A stretch of DNA of 64,000 nt from assembly GCA_910577955.1 (NCBI GenBank), contig CAJTNC010000008.1:51802-115801 (forward strand), read 5' to 3'. Under the pieces are notes generated by a model. The model searched no databases. It was not told the DNA's origin and saw nothing but the letters and a program-made list of their open reading frames with translations. This document shows positions 62,340 to 64,000 of this stretch, piece by piece. This DNA comes from an uncultured Lachnospiraceae bacterium. GTDB lineage: Bacteria; Bacillota; Clostridia; Lachnospirales; Lachnospiraceae. A program made the translations under genes and the position numbers. The number at the start of each line of letters is the position of its first letter. The first letter of the stretch is position 1.

Positions 62340-62843
62340 ATGATGATTAAAATGATAAAAGGTGACATTACAAAAATTGAGGTTCAGGCAATTGTCAATG
62401 CCGCCAACGAATCCCTTTTGGGCGGCGGCGGTGTGGATGGAGCGATCCATAGGGCGGCCGGTCCGCAGCTCTTAGAGGAGTGCCGGACACTTCACGGATG
62501 CCCGACCGGTGAAGCGAAGCTGACAAAAGGATATAATTTGCCCGCAGACTATGTTATTCATATCGTGGGACCAATTTGGCATGGTGGAGAAAGAAAAGAG
62601 GCAGATCTTTTAGCGTCTTGCTATGATAAGTCATTGACGGTGGCAGTTGAGAATGGAATTCGTACTATAGCTTTCCCCTCCATTTCGACGGGTGTGTATG
62701 GTTACCCTGTGGATAAGGCAGCAAAGGTGGCTGTTCATGCTGTCAATAGGTTCCTTTCCGATAATCCCGGTAAAATCGATGTTGTGTATTGGGTGCTGTT
62801 TGATGATCGTACCTTTGCCGCTTATGAGTCGGAGTTACTTTAG
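62340..62843 (+). CDS. Macrodomain protein, O-acetyl-ADP-ribose deacetylase-like
   Basis: 167 residues from ATG 62340 (or 62343). Macrodomain pattern: [42 protein letters not shown], then [22 protein letters not shown], and [22 protein letters not shown]. The Asn-Ala-Ala-Asn and [10 protein letters not shown] are conserved for removing ADP-ribose. Could reverse ADP-ribosylation or clear O-acetyl-ADP-ribose. About 245 bp after the Fic gene; a functional link is conjecture. Confidence 0.9.
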   Translation: MMIKMIKGDITKIEVQAIVNAANESLLGGGGVDGAIHRAAGPQLLEECRTLHGCPTGEAKLTKGYNLPADYVIHIVGPIWHGGERKEADLLASCYDKSLTVAVENGIRTIAFPSISTGVYGYPVDKAAKVAVHAVNRFLSDNPGKIDVVYWVLFDDRTFAAYESELL

Positions 62844-63028
62844 TGTGGTATTGTGAAAAGCTGTAAAACAGTATGAAGCAGAAAAATATGTAGAGTAGAA
62901 TGGGAATAGTGATAAGGAATGGCACCAGAATTCAAGTGCTGATGTTTTGAGCGGGAAGGTTTATGACAGATTTTGCTGCATGAAATTGCGATATGTCGCA
63001 AAAAAATTCAGTAAGAAAAGATCATGAA

Positions 63029-63290
63029 ATGGAAATTAAGAGAGACATCTATTTAAATAAGATAATCAGTAAGAAGCATAAGACTTATCAAGGTGGTAAT
63101 GGGTATCCGTCGCTGTGGAAAGTCCTGCTTGTTATTTAATCTGTTCATGGATTATTTGCTGGCAGAAGGAGTGGATGAACAGCACAGTATAGAGATTGCG
63201 TTTGACTTCTTTGAGAATAAGCGTTTTCATAATCCGGAAGTTCTGTATCCCTATCTCATGAAGCGTTTTGTCAAGTGCTTTTTTGAGTTG
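63029..63290 (+). pseudogene. N-terminal fragment of a DUF4143-type AAA ATPase, frameshifted
   Basis: ATG 63029 opens MEIKRDIYLNKIISKKHK, and the next frame carries on LIKVVMGIRRCGKSCLLFNLF, so a one-base shift splits it near 63080. The P-loop GIRRCGKS is that of ATPase family DUF4143/AAA_14, which is usually about 400 residues. The reading is lost after YPYLMKRF at about 63265, and unrelated sequence follows. A broken 5' remnant. Confidence 0.7.
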
Positions 63291-63600
63291 TTGACGCAAA
63301 TTCTTATCAGCGCGGCAGGGAACGGGCGGGGAAAAGAGTCACAAAACACGCCTGTGGACGGTTAAAAGCCGTTTTTGAGGGCAAGCCATATAAAACCCTT
63401 ACCCTGTGTTTTTCGCGACCTTTGCGAAAAAATACTACTCGTGCCTTGACCGTCTGGATAGTCGGAAGGGACATAAAACGCTGATTGCTTGCAGCGGGGA
63501 AATGTGCTATCCTTGTGGCAGCAAACTAACCGACAAATTAAAACTTGTGGAGGTGACAAACTATAAATAGTCAAGAGGTTTGTGAAAAAAATTGAATTAA
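63291..63600 (+). other. Mobile-element debris
   Basis: No intact gene. A frame near 63400-63570 reads FFATFAKKYYSCLDRLDS ... LIACSGEMCYPCGSK to TAG and looks like a decayed protein, possibly from an integrative element. Confidence in identity is low. Confidence 0.25.
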
Positions 63601-63623
63601 TAAAAATGGGTAACTTTAACAGA

Positions 63624-63651
63624 CCATCTGAATACACCGTATTTCAGATGG
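63624..63651. repeat. Inverted repeat downstream of the IS110-type transposase
   Basis: CCATCTGAATAC (63624-63635) with GTATTTCAGATGG (63639-63651), one bulged base. It lies 25 bp past the transposase stop and may be part of the element end. Confidence 0.5.
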
Positions 63652-63675
63652 GCCGAAGTTTCTTTATGTAAGCTG

Positions 63676-64000
63676 CTATCTGAGCTTTTGTGCGTTAAAG
63701 TCTATCCCCTGCTTCTCCAATGCGTAGATGACTCTGACAAGCTTTTTGGCAACGTGGGTGATAGCAACCCTGTGTGGTTTGCCTTCCGCACGCTTCTTGG
63801 CATAATAGGCGGCGAATGTCATGTCGAAACGGATCAGGGGAAGGCAGCAGTTAATGAGGACATATCGAAGCTGTGAAGAGCCATGCTTTACCATCCGCCC
63901 TTTATGTGATTCTGTTCCTGAATCATTTATGCCGGGTTCTATGCCGGCAAATGCGAGCATCTGTGCCGGGGATGAAAAGTTTGATATATCGCCGTATTCG
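63676..64000 (-). CDS. IS110-family transposase, C-terminal part (5' end outside window)
   Basis: 108 codons to the window edge. FSSPAQMLAFAGIEPGINDSG, then GRMVKHGSSQLRYVLINCCLPLIRFDMTFAAYYAKKRAEGKPHRVAITHVAKKLVRVIYALEKQ, is the transposase_20 domain of IS110 elements. The N-terminal DEDD RuvC-like part should lie beyond 64000. Intact in the visible portion. A marker for the mobile nature of this end. Confidence 0.88.
   Translation of the reverse strand, partial: EYGDISNFSSPAQMLAFAGIEPGINDSGTESHKGRMVKHGSSQLRYVLINCCLPLIRFDMTFAAYYAKKRAEGKPHRVAITHVAKKLVRVIYALEKQGIDFNAQKLR

Noticed and set aside
1..64000. CRISPR array, rRNA, classical riboswitch
   Set aside because: No regularly spaced direct repeats, no rRNA-like sequence, and no aptamer core that I could recognise before ribF, feoA or others.

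Overview
The window looks like chromosomal DNA of a Gram-positive, probably anaerobic gut-type clostridium, most likely Lachnospiraceae. Pointers are the Gram-positive polymerase PolC, strong AGGAGG ribosome sites, a rimP-nusA-ylxR-ylxQ-infB-rbfA-nrnA-truB-ribF translation operon, FeoAB with the small Cys-rich FeoB-associated protein, a stand-alone glycyl-radical protein and a VanG-type ligase/racemase pair. No rRNA or CRISPR array is present; one tRNA-Glu(CUC) is.

Layout. 1-4600: a secreted GH25 lysozyme cut by the window edge and, divergent from it, vanG-like D-Ala:D-Ser ligase plus vanT-like serine racemase. 4600-10200: an RpiR regulator divergent from a mannose-family PTS operon ending in DgaE/DgaF homologues, a complete D-glucosaminate uptake and breakdown pathway with two palindromic operators. 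10250-13255: DtxR-family repressor divergent from feoA-feoB-Cys-rich peptide, with palindromes at both promoters. 13400-20900: PP2C phosphatase/Ser-Thr kinase pair, ispG, polC, then tRNA-Glu. 21260-25700: a broken XRE regulator, DUF378, a PadR regulator with a SEDS-family membrane protein, a decayed stretch, and an alpha/beta-hydrolase lipoprotein. 25875-28820: a hybrid histidine kinase with two receivers. 29050-37580: the translation/RNA operon. 37670-43860: xpaC, telA, Na/Pi symporter, SH3-NlpC/P60 hydrolase and a DHH phosphoesterase lying between ribF and rpsO. 44000-48370: rpsO, pnp, degV and a phosphoribosyltransferase.

From about 48450 onward the DNA is mostly accessory: a type II restriction-modification pair whose genes overlap tail to tail, a glycyl-radical protein, a PseC-like aminotransferase, a membrane-anchored XRE regulator with a lipoprotein, a DUF2935 protein coupled to a 1217-residue multicopper oxidase resembling MnxG, a flavin reductase/HxlR pair, decayed genes, a Fic protein, a macrodomain protein, an ATPase fragment and the end of an IS110-type transposase.

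Most notable observations: (1) the giant multicopper oxidase has its usual C-terminal copper motifs ahead of its N-terminal ones and is coupled to a DUF2935 helical metal-binding candidate; (2) the restriction-system methyltransferase and the Fic enzyme, 10 kb apart, begin with the same HTH module (24 of 51 identical positions, no gap); (3) a repeated terminator-like element, partly attached to a duplicated coding tail, occurs three times between 54.0 and 60.4 kb with compensatory stem changes; (4) a PadR regulator controls a SEDS protein through a perfect 21-bp inverted repeat; (5) a VanG/VanT pair lacks any nearby VanXY or VanRS.
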